Below are positions 1 to 7,744 of a DNA stretch of 11,149 bases, in pieces. The DNA lies in contig QCQS01000030.1 in NCBI GenBank assembly GCA_003212115.1, positions 1 to 11,149 of the forward strand, read 5' to 3'. Position 1 is the stretch's first letter; every line of letters starts with the position of its first letter. The position numbers and the translations under genes are program-made. The notes beneath the pieces were generated by a model. That model had not been told where the DNA came from and did not search any database. It saw nothing but the letters and a program-made list of their open reading frames with translations. This DNA comes from Prochlorococcus sp. AG-455-E15 (lineage in GTDB: Bacteria; Cyanobacteriota; Cyanobacteriia; PCC-6307; Cyanobiaceae).

Positions 1-2
1 AA

Positions 3-632
3 GAATTTTCGAAAGGAAAAGATCTAAAATTTCTTTCGGAAAAGTTCAAATTTTCAAGGTTAACTATTTCAAGACATTTAAAAAAACTTATTGGCGAAAG
101 TGAATATCAACAAATTTTAAATAAAGATAAATTAGATAAAAATAAATCTGTTACTGAAAAACAAATAAATAAGGAAAAAATTGACAGCAATCACAAACCT
201 GGAAACGATGAAGTCGTTAACAATTTATTGGATAATTCTTTTAGTGATCAAGATGAATTTTTTGCAACACCTTTTCTAGAGATTGCACCTACAGAATATG
301 ACATAGACAATATACCTCAAAAGGATTTGTCATCACAGCCTATTGAAAAAGCTAATTTGCCTAAGACTGTCTATATGATTGTTGATAATACAATTGAATT
401 AGAAATTAAACTTTTAAAGGATTTTCCAGAATGGCAATTTCTCTCTGAGGATGATTTAAATAGAAAAACAATACAAATTTATTATGATCTTAAGAATGCG
501 AAGAGAAGTTGCAGTAAAAATCAAAAAGTTATTAAAGTACCCAATAGTGAAGTTTTTAGAATAACTGCTCCTATTTTGTTAGCAAAAGGCATTAGTAGAA
601 TAGTTAGTTCTGATCTATTGATATCACTTTAA
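3..632 (+). CDS. Partial HTH-containing protein of unknown function (5' end outside window)
   Basis: The frame is open from base 3 to the TAA at 630-632, giving 209 visible residues, and it continues left of the window. A TTG at 228 is in frame, but starting there would discard 75 coding residues, so it is not the likely start. Visible residues about 6-31 (KDLKFLSEKF, then KFS, then RLTISRHLKKLIG) look like a helix-turn-helix with a recognition helix. A polar, low-complexity linker rich in Lys, Asn, Asp and Glu follows (about residues 40-120). The C-terminal 90 residues, from about PKTVYMIVDN to the end, look like a folded domain that I do not recognise. DNA binding is inferred from the HTH pattern only. 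It could be a cyanobacterium-specific regulator, but no target can be named. It converges with the next gene, with 5 bases between the stop codons. I am confident it is a gene and unsure of its role. Confidence 0.8.
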   Translation, partial: EFSKGKDLKFLSEKFKFSRLTISRHLKKLIGESEYQQILNKDKLDKNKSVTEKQINKEKIDSNHKPGNDEVVNNLLDNSFSDQDEFFATPFLEIAPTEYDIDNIPQKDLSSQPIEKANLPKTVYMIVDNTIELEIKLLKDFPEWQFLSEDDLNRKTIQIYYDLKNAKRSCSKNQKVIKVPNSEVFRITAPILLAKGISRIVSSDLLISL

Positions 633-637
633 TATTT

Positions 638-862
638 TCAACTTTTTTTAGATCCATAATTAAGAGTTAAAACCCCACCAATTATTGAACCACTAATAAA
701 ACTGCTTCCAATAATAAATCCTACAGGTAACGCTACAGACTCATTTACTAATAAATTGATTCTATTTTTTCTTTCATTATTCTGAAGACCAATCATTAAT
801 ATTAAAAATAAAGAACAGTTAAAAACCATAATTAGAAGAAATTTCTTTACTATTGAATTCAT
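638..862 (-). CDS. Small two-helix membrane protein, possibly LapA/DUF1049-like
   Basis: This 74-residue protein starts at ATG 862 and ends with TGA. It has a short basic N-terminus (MNSIVKK), a hydrophobic helix at about residues 8-26, a polar middle (QNNERKNRINLLVNES), and a second hydrophobic, glycine- and serine-rich helix at about 45-66, ending in a short basic tail. The arrangement of helix, Gln-Asn turn, short polar loop and Gly-rich second helix resembles the LapA/DUF1049 family of small membrane proteins. That family link is made by eye and is tentative. The gene lies 27 bases downstream of rsmI on the same strand, so the two are probably transcribed together. The Gly/Ser-rich second helix could mediate helix packing or oligomerisation. 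The function is unknown. Confidence 0.7.
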   Translation of the reverse strand: MNSIVKKFLLIMVFNCSLFLILMIGLQNNERKNRINLLVNESVALPVGFIIGSSFISGSIIGGVLTLNYGSKKS

Positions 863-889
863 TAAATATATATATTCATTAATCTTATT

Positions 890-1756
890 TTAGTACAAGT
901 TATAAATTTGGTTCTTTGAAATGTTTTTCTTTTTCGCAAGATATTTTGCCGCAGATGACAAACTTAAACCTGCTTCTACTAGTTCTATAAGTTCCTCTTT
1001 GATTTTTGAAAAATCATTGTCATTAAGATTATTTGAGTTTTTTCTTCCTTTTATTACTATGGTTATCTCGCCAAGTATTTCTCTATTCTCAAGTTTTTTA
1101 ATAACATCGTCAATCCCACCTCCAATGTGTTCTTCAAATATTTTTGTTAATTCGCGAGAAACTTCAATCTCTCTTTGCCCACCACAAAATTTTTTTAATT
1201 CACTTAGTAAGTTTATAAGACGATGAGGTGATTCATATATGATAGTACTTTTTTCATTTTTACTTATTTCTAAAAGAATACGCGCTCGTTCTAATTTTTT
1301 TTTTGGAAGAAAACCTTCAAAAGTAAATTTTGAAGATGGAAGTCCACTCGACACGAGAGCTGTAATCGCAGCACAAGGTCCAGGTATGCATATTATTTTT
1401 ATACCATTTTTCTTGACGTCTTTTACTAAATCTTCGCCTGGGTCACATATACTTGGCATCCCTGCATCGCTAACTAAGGCAATTGATTTACCTGAATTAA
1501 GATCATTGATAATCCTAGGAATTTTTTTTAATGAATTATGTTTATTGAAACTTATAAGATTATTAGTAAATTCAAATTTGGCCATTATCTTTTTTGTTTG
1601 CCGTGTATCTTCACAGGCAATTAAAGATACATTTTTAAGGATATTTAGAGCTCTTGTGGAAAGATCATTCAAATTTCCTATTGGAGTTCCCACGATATAT
1701 AAAACATTACTTTCAGGTTCAGATTTTTTATGAGATGATAAGTTTTTATTATTCAT
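890..1756 (-). CDS. rsmI: 16S rRNA (cytidine(1402)-2'-O)-methyltransferase RsmI
   Basis: RsmI uses S-adenosylmethionine to 2'-O-methylate C1402 in the decoding centre of 16S rRNA. The 288 residues match the usual length. Family hallmarks are visible: LYIVGTPIGNLNDLSTRAL at 19-37, the ACEDTRQT segment at 47-54, ALVSDAGMPSICDPG at 93-107 (the SAM-binding region of tetrapyrrole-methylase-fold enzymes), IPGPCA at 124-129 and YESPHRL at 174-180. A C-terminal stretch at about 260-288 (GLSLSSAAKYLAKK...) looks like the small helical domain common in RsmI. ATG 1756 is the only usable start, because the next candidate, a GTG, lies inside the conserved IVGTPIGN motif. This start sits 3 bases from the divergent cysQ start, so the rsmI promoter must lie inside cysQ coding sequence or be shared. 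No strong ribosome binding site is visible. Confidence 0.96.
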   Translation of the reverse strand: MNNKNLSSHKKSEPESNVLYIVGTPIGNLNDLSTRALNILKNVSLIACEDTRQTKKIMAKFEFTNNLISFNKHNSLKKIPRIINDLNSGKSIALVSDAGMPSICDPGEDLVKDVKKNGIKIICIPGPCAAITALVSSGLPSSKFTFEGFLPKKKLERARILLEISKNEKSTIIYESPHRLINLLSELKKFCGGQREIEVSRELTKIFEEHIGGGIDDVIKKLENREILGEITIVIKGRKNSNNLNDNDFSKIKEELIELVEAGLSLSSAAKYLAKKKNISKNQIYNLY

Positions 1757-1759
1757 CGA

Positions 1760-2662
1760 ATGATTGACCTACCATCTGGAATAGCAATTAATAATCTTAT
1801 TGATGATTTGAAGATGATCAGTTGGGAAGCGGCTGAAATATTACTTTTCTACTCCAGAATACTAAAAGATTCAAATAGTAAGAACAATATTTTAAAAAAT
1901 GGGAACATGGATGATCCTGTAACATTAGCTGATTTAAAAGTTAATGATTTAATCATCAAGAGGATTAATGAAAAATATGAGAAAGCTAATTGGAATATTT
2001 TAAGTGAGGAAAACGTAAAGAATGAAGGGATTAGTTTTTGTCCTAATAATGATTGGATTTGGGTTCTTGATCCACTCGATGGTACTAAAGATTTTATACA
2101 AGGTACAGAAAACTATGCTATGCATCTAGCTTTGAATTTCAAGAATGTACCCTATCTTGGTGTTGTTTTAATACCTGAAAAAGAGGAATTATGGATATCT
2201 GATGGTGAAAAAGTTTGGTGCGAGAATAAACAAGGTTTAATGATTAAGCCAATCTTATCTAAAAATAAAGTTCTTAACGAAATGTGTTTGGTAACAAGTA
2301 AAAATCATGGTAACGATACATTAAAAAAGTTAATACAAAAAATTAACTTCAATCAAGTCATTGAGATGGGGAGCATAGGGTGCAAAATCGCCTCTATTCT
2401 TAGAGGGGAAAGTGATCTCTATATTTGTTTAAGTTTACCTGGTAAAACATCTCCTAAGGATTGGGATTTTGCAGCCCCTCAAGCTATTTTAAAAGCTGCT
2501 GGTGGGAGTATAACAAATCTAGAAAATAAAGAACTTACCTATGGCTCGACCAATTTTGCACAAGCAGGAATAATAGTTGCTTCAAATAATAGTGAAATTC
2601 ATGGGAGAATTTGCTCCAACATAAAAGAAATTATTAAAAAATACGATTTGTATCCTTTTTAG
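1760..2662 (+). CDS. cysQ: CysQ-like 3'(2'),5'-bisphosphate nucleotidase (inositol monophosphatase family)
   Basis: The predicted role is hydrolysis of 3'-phosphoadenosine 5'-phosphate to AMP, removing a by-product of sulfate assimilation and sulfotransfer. The 300-residue protein has the metal-dependent phosphatase signature of the inositol monophosphatase fold: DDPVTLADLKVN at 51-62, the metal-site glutamates in LSEEN at 81-85, the core motif WVLDPLDGTKDF at 101-112 (Asp104 and Asp107 as ligands), and KDWDFAAPQAILKAAGG at 233-249 with Asp236 as the last ligand. The DPVTxAD pattern favours CysQ over plain inositol monophosphatase, but substrate choice within this superfamily is hard to read from sequence. 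ATG 1760 begins 3 bases beyond the divergent rsmI start; a second in-frame ATG at codon 19 (MISWEAAE) would shorten the protein and leave a normal promoter gap. The gene ends 2 bases before the converging pnp stop codon. Confidence 0.92.
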   Translation: MIDLPSGIAINNLIDDLKMISWEAAEILLFYSRILKDSNSKNNILKNGNMDDPVTLADLKVNDLIIKRINEKYEKANWNILSEENVKNEGISFCPNNDWIWVLDPLDGTKDFIQGTENYAMHLALNFKNVPYLGVVLIPEKEELWISDGEKVWCENKQGLMIKPILSKNKVLNEMCLVTSKNHGNDTLKKLIQKINFNQVIEMGSIGCKIASILRGESDLYICLSLPGKTSPKDWDFAAPQAILKAAGGSITNLENKELTYGSTNFAQAGIIVASNNSEIHGRICSNIKEIIKKYDLYPF

Positions 2663-2664
2663 AT

Positions 2665-4830
2665 TTAATTCAGTGGTGCAACTGGAGTTGGAGTTGGTTC
2701 GGGATAAGACATTCCATTATTTTGTCCTACGCCTCTCAAAGTAAGATTAATCCTTCCTCTGCTATCGATCTCTCTAACTCGAACGGTTACTTCATCACCT
2801 TGTCTTACTACATCTTCAACTCTCTCAACTCTCGCTTCAGATAATTGAGAAATGTGAACCATACCCTCTTTCCCAGGAAGTATTTCTACGAAAGCACCTA
2901 TCGGTATTATTCTTGTTACAACTCCAGAGAAGATCTCACCTTCATGAACCTTGCGTGTTAATCCCTCAATTATCTTTTGAGCTTCTTCTGCAGCAGCTCC
3001 GTCATGAGAAGCAATAGTTACAATTCCTCCATCTTCTATATCTATTTTTGTATTTGTTCTTTCTGTAATTCCTTTAATAGTTCTTCCACCAGGTCCAATA
3101 ACTGTTCCTATCAACTCTGGATCAATTCTAAAGCTTAAAAGGCGAGGAGCATGCGGAGAAAGGGATTCCTGAGGTTTATCAATTGCTTCTTGCATTTTTT
3201 CTAAAATATGTATTCTTGCAGGACGTGCTTTTTTAATTGCATCAGAAATTATGGAAACTGGTAATCCTGTAATTTTCATGTCCATTTGTAGAGCTGTAAT
3301 TCCTTTTTCGGTTCCAGCAACTTTAAAGTCCATGTCTCCAAGAAAGTCTTCAATTCCTTGAATATCAGTAAGAATTCGAACTTCTTTACCTTCTTTGATT
3401 AAGCCCATTGCAGTACCACTTACAGGAGCTTTTAAAGGAACCCCTGCGTCCAACAATGAAAGTGTGCTTCCACATACAGAACCCATTGAAGTTGAACCAT
3501 TAGAGCTTAAGACCTCACTTACAACTCTTAAAACGTATGGAAATGTTTCTTTCCCAGGTAGCACAGGTATTATTGCTCTTTCTGCAAGAGCTCCATGGCC
3601 GATCTCTCTTCTTCCGGGGGTTCTCATTGGCCTAGTTTCTCCAACTGAATAAGGAGGAAAATTGTAGTGATGTAAATAAGTTTTTTCAGTACTTGGATTA
3701 AGATCATCCATTTCCTGCGCATCACTAGGCGTGCCTAATGTAGTTGTAGATAAAACTTGGGTTAAACCTCTTTGGAAAAGTGCAGAGCCATGCACTCTTT
3801 TTGGAAGAATGCCAGCGGAGACAGTTATCTTTCTAACTTCGTCAAGATCTCTTCCATCAACTCTTTTGCCGTCATTAATGATTTGGGATCTCATTAATGT
3901 TTTTGTTAATTTTTTAAAGTCGGAACTTAATAACTTATCATTCTCTGAAAGAAGAACTTTTAATTGGTTGTCTTCTTTCAAAGAATCAATTTTATCTTGA
4001 GTCTCAACTTTTATTTTTTCAAGTTCAAGATCTCTCTCTTCCTTTGAAAGATCAAATTTCTTTAAAACTAACTCAATCGGTTTTGTGCAATTTTTCTCTA
4101 GATAAGAGGGCAAGGTTTGATCTTCTTCAGGGGCAGAGGGCTTAATTTGTTTTATTCCTAAATCCTTAAGTAAATCTTCTTGCGACTTAATAAGTTCAGT
4201 TACTGCTTCATAACCAAAATCTATAGCTTCGATAGTATCTTGCTCCGATAACTGATTAGCGCCTGCCTCAATCATGACAATCCCTTCAGGTGAACCTGCA
4301 ACAACAATGTCTAAATCTCCTCTCTCTATTTCTCTATAACTTGGATTTAAAATGAAATCGTCTCCTATGAGACCAACTCTAACTGCAGCCATTGGTCCAT
4401 AAAATGGAATTTCTCCAATTAAAGTTGCGATTGAAGCCCCAGTAACAGCTAAAACATCTGCTGGCACTCTTTCATCTAAAGAAAGACAAGAGGCAACAAT
4501 TTGTATCTCGTCTCTCATCCATGATGGGAAAAGTGGCCTCATTGGCCTGTCAATCAACCTCGCGATTAAAGTCGCTCTTTCTGGAGGGCGTCCCTCCCTC
4601 CTCATGAAACCACCAGGAATTCTTCCTGCAGCATATAGTTTCTCCTCATAGTCACATATTAGAGGTAGAAAGTCAGAAGCATCTTTTTTTGTAGTTTTTG
4701 TTGCTGTAACTAATAGAGAGGTGTCACCGCATTCAATCATTACTGATCCATTTGCTTGAGGAGCATATAGTCCTGTAGTTAGTCGTATCTCTCGTCCGTC
4801 AAACGTGATCGACTTATTTTGTCCTTCCAC
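2665..4830 (-). CDS. pnp: Polyribonucleotide nucleotidyltransferase (PNPase)
   Basis: PNPase degrades RNA 3' to 5' by phosphorolysis and can also add heteropolymeric tails; in cyanobacteria it is thought to supply the tailing activity. The 721 residues show the full domain order: first RNase PH domain (about 10-145), the all-helical middle domain (about 240-320), second RNase PH domain (about 325-550, with GSALFQRGLTQ at 348-358), KH domain (about 567-622, with the loop GPGG at 579-582) and S1 domain (about 630-700). Catalytic residues are present in DFLGDMDFK at 495-503, where Asp495, Asp501 and Lys503 match the E. coli Asp486, Asp492 and Lys494 set. The tail after S1 is short and proline-rich (PEPTPTPVAP). 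The start codon is GTG (4828-4830); an in-frame TAA two codons upstream rules out a longer form. No clear Shine-Dalgarno sequence precedes it. Confidence 0.98.
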   Translation of the reverse strand: MEGQNKSITFDGREIRLTTGLYAPQANGSVMIECGDTSLLVTATKTTKKDASDFLPLICDYEEKLYAAGRIPGGFMRREGRPPERATLIARLIDRPMRPLFPSWMRDEIQIVASCLSLDERVPADVLAVTGASIATLIGEIPFYGPMAAVRVGLIGDDFILNPSYREIERGDLDIVVAGSPEGIVMIEAGANQLSEQDTIEAIDFGYEAVTELIKSQEDLLKDLGIKQIKPSAPEEDQTLPSYLEKNCTKPIELVLKKFDLSKEERDLELEKIKVETQDKIDSLKEDNQLKVLLSENDKLLSSDFKKLTKTLMRSQIINDGKRVDGRDLDEVRKITVSAGILPKRVHGSALFQRGLTQVLSTTTLGTPSDAQEMDDLNPSTEKTYLHHYNFPPYSVGETRPMRTPGRREIGHGALAERAIIPVLPGKETFPYVLRVVSEVLSSNGSTSMGSVCGSTLSLLDAGVPLKAPVSGTAMGLIKEGKEVRILTDIQGIEDFLGDMDFKVAGTEKGITALQMDMKITGLPVSIISDAIKKARPARIHILEKMQEAIDKPQESLSPHAPRLLSFRIDPELIGTVIGPGGRTIKGITERTNTKIDIEDGGIVTIASHDGAAAEEAQKIIEGLTRKVHEGEIFSGVVTRIIPIGAFVEILPGKEGMVHISQLSEARVERVEDVVRQGDEVTVRVREIDSRGRINLTLRGVGQNNGMSYPEPTPTPVAPLN

Positions 4831-5011
4831 TTTTTAAATTATAATTCTATACATAATTTATTCTTACATTTTATAGGGACATATTGAGTAAATTATTTAG
4901 ATAAGCTATAAAAGTTCTTAAAAATTGTTCGAAAATTAATTTGAATTGCTTTAATTCTGAATTTTACGGTAGAAAATAAAGTGCAATTAAAGTACAAAAA
5001 ATTTGCTTATA
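4831..5011 (-). other. rpsN-pnp intergenic leader (181 bases), candidate pnp promoter and 5' UTR
   Basis: This is the longest non-coding stretch in the window. It is very AT-rich and holds no convincing ORF. On the minus strand a TATAAT hexamer (plus-strand ATTATA at 4839-4844) lies about 8 bases before the pnp GTG, and a TATAAA (plus-strand TTTATA, 4869-4874) lies further upstream. Neither has a clear -35 element, and such hexamers are common by chance at this base composition. If the first one were used, the pnp mRNA would be nearly leaderless. Promoter activity here is inferred only from gap length and from the need to express pnp. Confidence 0.35.
4932..4965 (-). other. Imperfect AU-rich inverted repeat in the pnp leader
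   Basis: Read on the plus strand, an outer pair AAAATT (4932-4937) and AATTTT (4960-4965) encloses an inner pair GAATT (4943-4947) and AATTC (4953-4957) around a 5-base loop GCTTT. An asymmetric internal loop (AATTT against TG) separates the two stems. All but two pairs are A-U, so the structure would be weak, and in this base composition it may be chance. It could mark the 3' end of the rpsN transcript or a structured pnp leader, but no uridine run follows that would make it a standard terminator. Confidence 0.2.
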
Positions 5012-5314
5012 CTACCAACTTGATTTAACTACTCCAGGGAGCTCACCATTATGAGCTCTTTGTCTTAACTGATTCCTGCAAAGACCAAAGTCTCTGTAAA
5101 CACCTCTTGGCTTACCAGTCGCCCAACATCTATTTCTGACTCTATTTGGAGCAGAATTTCTAGGCAGAGCCTGTATTTTTCTATGTATTTCTAATCTTTG
5201 CATTGGGTCTTTTGCCGCATTGAATTCATCTAATAATGATTTTCTTTTTGCAGCATATTTCTGTACAAGCTTTTTGCGTTTGACTTCTCTCGCAATCATG
5301 GACTTTTTCGCCAT
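5012..5314 (-). CDS. rpsN: 30S ribosomal protein S14, zinc-free type
   Basis: S14 binds 16S rRNA in the head of the 30S subunit. The 100-residue protein begins MAKKSMIAREVKRKKL and ends GELPGVVKSSW, both typical of the long, bacterial and plastid (zinc-free) S14 form. In zinc-binding S14, cysteines sit at a C-x2-C-x12-C-x2-C spacing; here the corresponding positions are Cys63, Thr66, Cys79 and Gln82, so only the first cysteine of each pair remains and zinc binding is not expected. The gene stands alone rather than in the large ribosomal protein operon. It lies 61 bases downstream of rseP on the same strand and could be read through from it or have its own promoter. The start ATG at 5314 fits the family; no Shine-Dalgarno sequence is evident. 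Confidence 0.98.
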   Translation of the reverse strand: MAKKSMIAREVKRKKLVQKYAAKRKSLLDEFNAAKDPMQRLEIHRKIQALPRNSAPNRVRNRCWATGKPRGVYRDFGLCRNQLRQRAHNGELPGVVKSSW

Positions 5315-5375
5315 TTAGTAGAATTTAATACTTTTAACTATATTAACAGCTTGAATAACAATTTTTAAAATTTAA

Positions 5376-6455
5376 TTATTGGTTTAATAATCTTTGTACT
5401 ATTAAAAGTTGACTTGTATCCCTTATTATAAGCAGAACACTAAGTCCAACTAAAAGAAAAAAACTTGATTGAGTGACAACCATTTGTACCTTGACTGGTA
5501 CTGGTTTTCCCCTAAAACCTTCAATCAAAGTGAAAACAAGTTGTCCCCCATCTAAAAGCGGTAAGGGTAAAGAATTGAGAACTGCTAAATTTATAGAAAT
5601 TAAGGCAGCAAATAATAATATCCCTGTACCTCCTTGTTGTGATAGTTGAGCACCAATTTCAACGATTTTGACGGGTCCACTTAATTGTTGAGCTGTTGAG
5701 GAAAAATTTGTTATTAATCCTTTATAACCTTGTATTGTTTTTACTAAAAGTGATGAAAATTCATTATTGGTGTAATTAAAAAGTTTAAATATGTTTTTTG
5801 TCTTTTTAGTTTCTGTTTTTATATTTGGTTGTAATTGAGCTCCTATTGTACCCTTTCCATCTATGTTTTTTGGAACCAAAGTTAAATCTTTCAGAACTCC
5901 GTCTCTATCAACTGTTATCGAAATTGGATTCTCTGATGAATTTTGAATCTCTTTTACTAAAGCAGAAACTGCTTGATCGCCAACTCCTAAAGTACTGCTT
6001 TCAATTTTTAAGATTTTATCACCTGCTTGTAATCCAGAAAGAGAAGCAGCCTTCCCGGGTTGAGTAGCCAAAACTAAAATACCTGGGTCGGGATCATATG
6101 GAATACCAATAGTAGTTACATTTACAATTAAAATAGTGTAGGCAAGTATTAAGTTAGCGAATACCCCAGCGGAAATAACAATTACTCTTTGAATAACGGG
6201 CCTATTTTTTAAAAGATTTGGATCTTTAGGATCAATATTATTTATTTCTTCATCAGGAAAGGAAACAAAGCCTCCCAATGGAAAGGCTCTCAGTGAATAG
6301 GTTATATCTTTATATCTTTTTTGAATTATTGATGGTCCAAAACCAATTGAAAATCCATCAACATAGATACCTTGCAAAATTGCCGCAAGAAAATGCCCCA
6401 TCTCATGAAAAAAAATTAGAAATCCCAGAACTGTTATTGAGGTTAAAACATTCAT
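5376..6455 (-). CDS. rseP: Site-2 intramembrane zinc metalloprotease, RseP/S2P family
   Basis: Members of this family cut membrane-anchored proteins, often anti-sigma factors, within the bilayer; in E. coli, RseP releases sigma E. The 359-residue protein has the zinc-binding motif HEMGH at 17-21 in its first membrane helix, a second helix region at about 88-112, a single PDZ-like domain at about 120-196 (GKAASLSGLQAGDKILKI), and the second catalytic motif NSLPLPLLDGGQ at 294-305 with Asp302 as the third zinc ligand. Further hydrophobic helices lie at about 277-297 and 329-346. One PDZ domain and about 360 residues is the usual cyanobacterial and Gram-positive layout; E. coli RseP has two PDZ domains. 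It starts 9 bases after the serS stop, so the two genes are very likely co-transcribed. The substrate cannot be told from this window. Confidence 0.95.
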   Translation of the reverse strand: MNVLTSITVLGFLIFFHEMGHFLAAILQGIYVDGFSIGFGPSIIQKRYKDITYSLRAFPLGGFVSFPDEEINNIDPKDPNLLKNRPVIQRVIVISAGVFANLILAYTILIVNVTTIGIPYDPDPGILVLATQPGKAASLSGLQAGDKILKIESSTLGVGDQAVSALVKEIQNSSENPISITVDRDGVLKDLTLVPKNIDGKGTIGAQLQPNIKTETKKTKNIFKLFNYTNNEFSSLLVKTIQGYKGLITNFSSTAQQLSGPVKIVEIGAQLSQQGGTGILLFAALISINLAVLNSLPLPLLDGGQLVFTLIEGFRGKPVPVKVQMVVTQSSFFLLVGLSVLLIIRDTSQLLIVQRLLNQ

Positions 6456-6464
6456 TTATTTATA

Positions 6465-7742
6465 TTAAGCAGTTTTTAAGAAATTTGATCCAAAATATGG
6501 AACTAGAGCATCTGGAATTTTTACGCTCCCATCTGTTTGTTGGCCATTCTCAAGAATAGCAGCCATAGTTCTTCCAATTGCAAGCCCACTACCATTTAAG
6601 GTGTGCAGATATGTATTTTTTTTATCAATTTTTGCTCTTATTGATGATCTACGGGCTTGGAAATCTAAGCAATTACTACAACTCGAAATTTCTCTATAAC
6701 TTTTACTACTTGGTAGCCAGACTTCAAGATCAAAAGTTCTGCTTGAAGAAAAACCTAAGTCTCCAGTACAAATATCAACTAATCTGTAGGGTAGATTGAG
6801 CTTTTTCAAAATGCTTTCTGCATCTAAGGTGATCTTTTTATGAGCTTCTATAGATTTACTTGGATCACAAAACCAATACAACTCAACTTTATTAAATTGA
6901 TGAAGTCTTATTAAACCTTTAGTATCCCTTCCATAGCTTCCGGCTTCTCTTCTAAAACAGGGGCTATATGCAACATACTTTATGGGTAATTGCTTGGAAT
7001 CAATAATCTCATTTCTATGAAAAGCAGTTAGCGGAACTTCTGCTGTTGGGGAAAGCCATAGGTCATCATTAGAACATTTAAAACTTTCATTTGAAAATTT
7101 AGGTAATTGACCAGATCCTGTCAGACTTTCTGAATTCACTAATGCCGGAGGCATTAACTCTAAGTAACCATTTTTAGTATGCATGTCGAGCATAAAATTT
7201 ATTAAGGCTCTTTCTAATCGGGCACCATTTCCGATAAGCGTAATAAAACGACTTTTTGATATTTTAGTTGATTTTATAAAGTCAAAAAGATTAAGACTTT
7301 CACCTATTTCCCAGTGAGATTTAAGATCCTCTCTGATAAGGGGGGCTCCCCAAGTTTTTATTTGTACATTATCACTTTCATCTTTTCCAATAGGTGCATC
7401 TTTGCTAGGGAAATTTGGTAAATTATATATCTCATCATCTACTTTTTTATCTAACATTCTTTGCTTCTCTTCAAGTTCAGAAATTTTGCTTCTATATTCG
7501 TTTCCCTTTTTCTTCAAATCATCAAGTTCTTGTGAATTATTATTTTCCGATTTACCAATCATTTGGCCGATTGATTTGCTTAATTTTTTACTCTCGGATT
7601 GCAGACTGGATATTTCTATATCTATTTCTTTTTTCTTAAGAGTTAATTCATGTATGTGGGATATTTTATAAACTTTTCCTCTTAGGGATAAATTCTCTTC
7701 AACAGATGTTGGATTTTCTCTTATTAATTTTTGATCTAACAC
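6465..7742 (-). CDS. serS: Seryl-tRNA synthetase
   Basis: This class II synthetase charges tRNA-Ser with serine. I chose the GTG at 7742, giving 425 residues and the N-terminus MLDQKLIRENP, which fits the family (E. coli begins MLDPNLLRNEP). An ATG at 7760 would add six residues (MYKKKR) encoded largely by a run of ten adenines and is less likely. The long antiparallel coiled-coil arm that grips the tRNA-Ser variable arm spans about residues 28-104, rich in Lys, Glu and Ser. The class II core follows: the TAE serine-binding segment at 233-235, motif 2 FRREAGSYGRDTKGLIRLHQ at 263-282, and motif 3 from LNGSGLAIGRTMAAILEN at 382-399. All catalytic motifs look intact. rseP follows by 9 bases, and ycf46 lies upstream on the same strand across a 104-base gap that may hold a serS promoter. 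Confidence 0.97.
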   Translation of the reverse strand: MLDQKLIRENPTSVEENLSLRGKVYKISHIHELTLKKKEIDIEISSLQSESKKLSKSIGQMIGKSENNNSQELDDLKKKGNEYRSKISELEEKQRMLDKKVDDEIYNLPNFPSKDAPIGKDESDNVQIKTWGAPLIREDLKSHWEIGESLNLFDFIKSTKISKSRFITLIGNGARLERALINFMLDMHTKNGYLELMPPALVNSESLTGSGQLPKFSNESFKCSNDDLWLSPTAEVPLTAFHRNEIIDSKQLPIKYVAYSPCFRREAGSYGRDTKGLIRLHQFNKVELYWFCDPSKSIEAHKKITLDAESILKKLNLPYRLVDICTGDLGFSSSRTFDLEVWLPSSKSYREISSCSNCLDFQARRSSIRAKIDKKNTYLHTLNGSGLAIGRTMAAILENGQQTDGSVKIPDALVPYFGSNFLKTA

Positions 7743-7744
7743 TC

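Noticed and set aside
228..632. Complete 134-residue gene starting at TTG 228
   Set aside because: The frame stays open to base 3 and the upstream part encodes an HTH-like segment, so the TTG is internal to a longer gene that starts outside the window.
1239..1733. 164-codon plus-strand ORF opposite rsmI (and a 101-codon one at 921-1226)
   Set aside because: Both lie fully antisense to the well-supported rsmI gene, show no recognisable motif, and have composition expected from a mirrored coding frame.
3395..4000. Two plus-strand ORFs (85 and 89 codons) opposite pnp
   Set aside because: Both are antisense to the highly conserved second RNase PH region and linker of pnp and have no features of their own.
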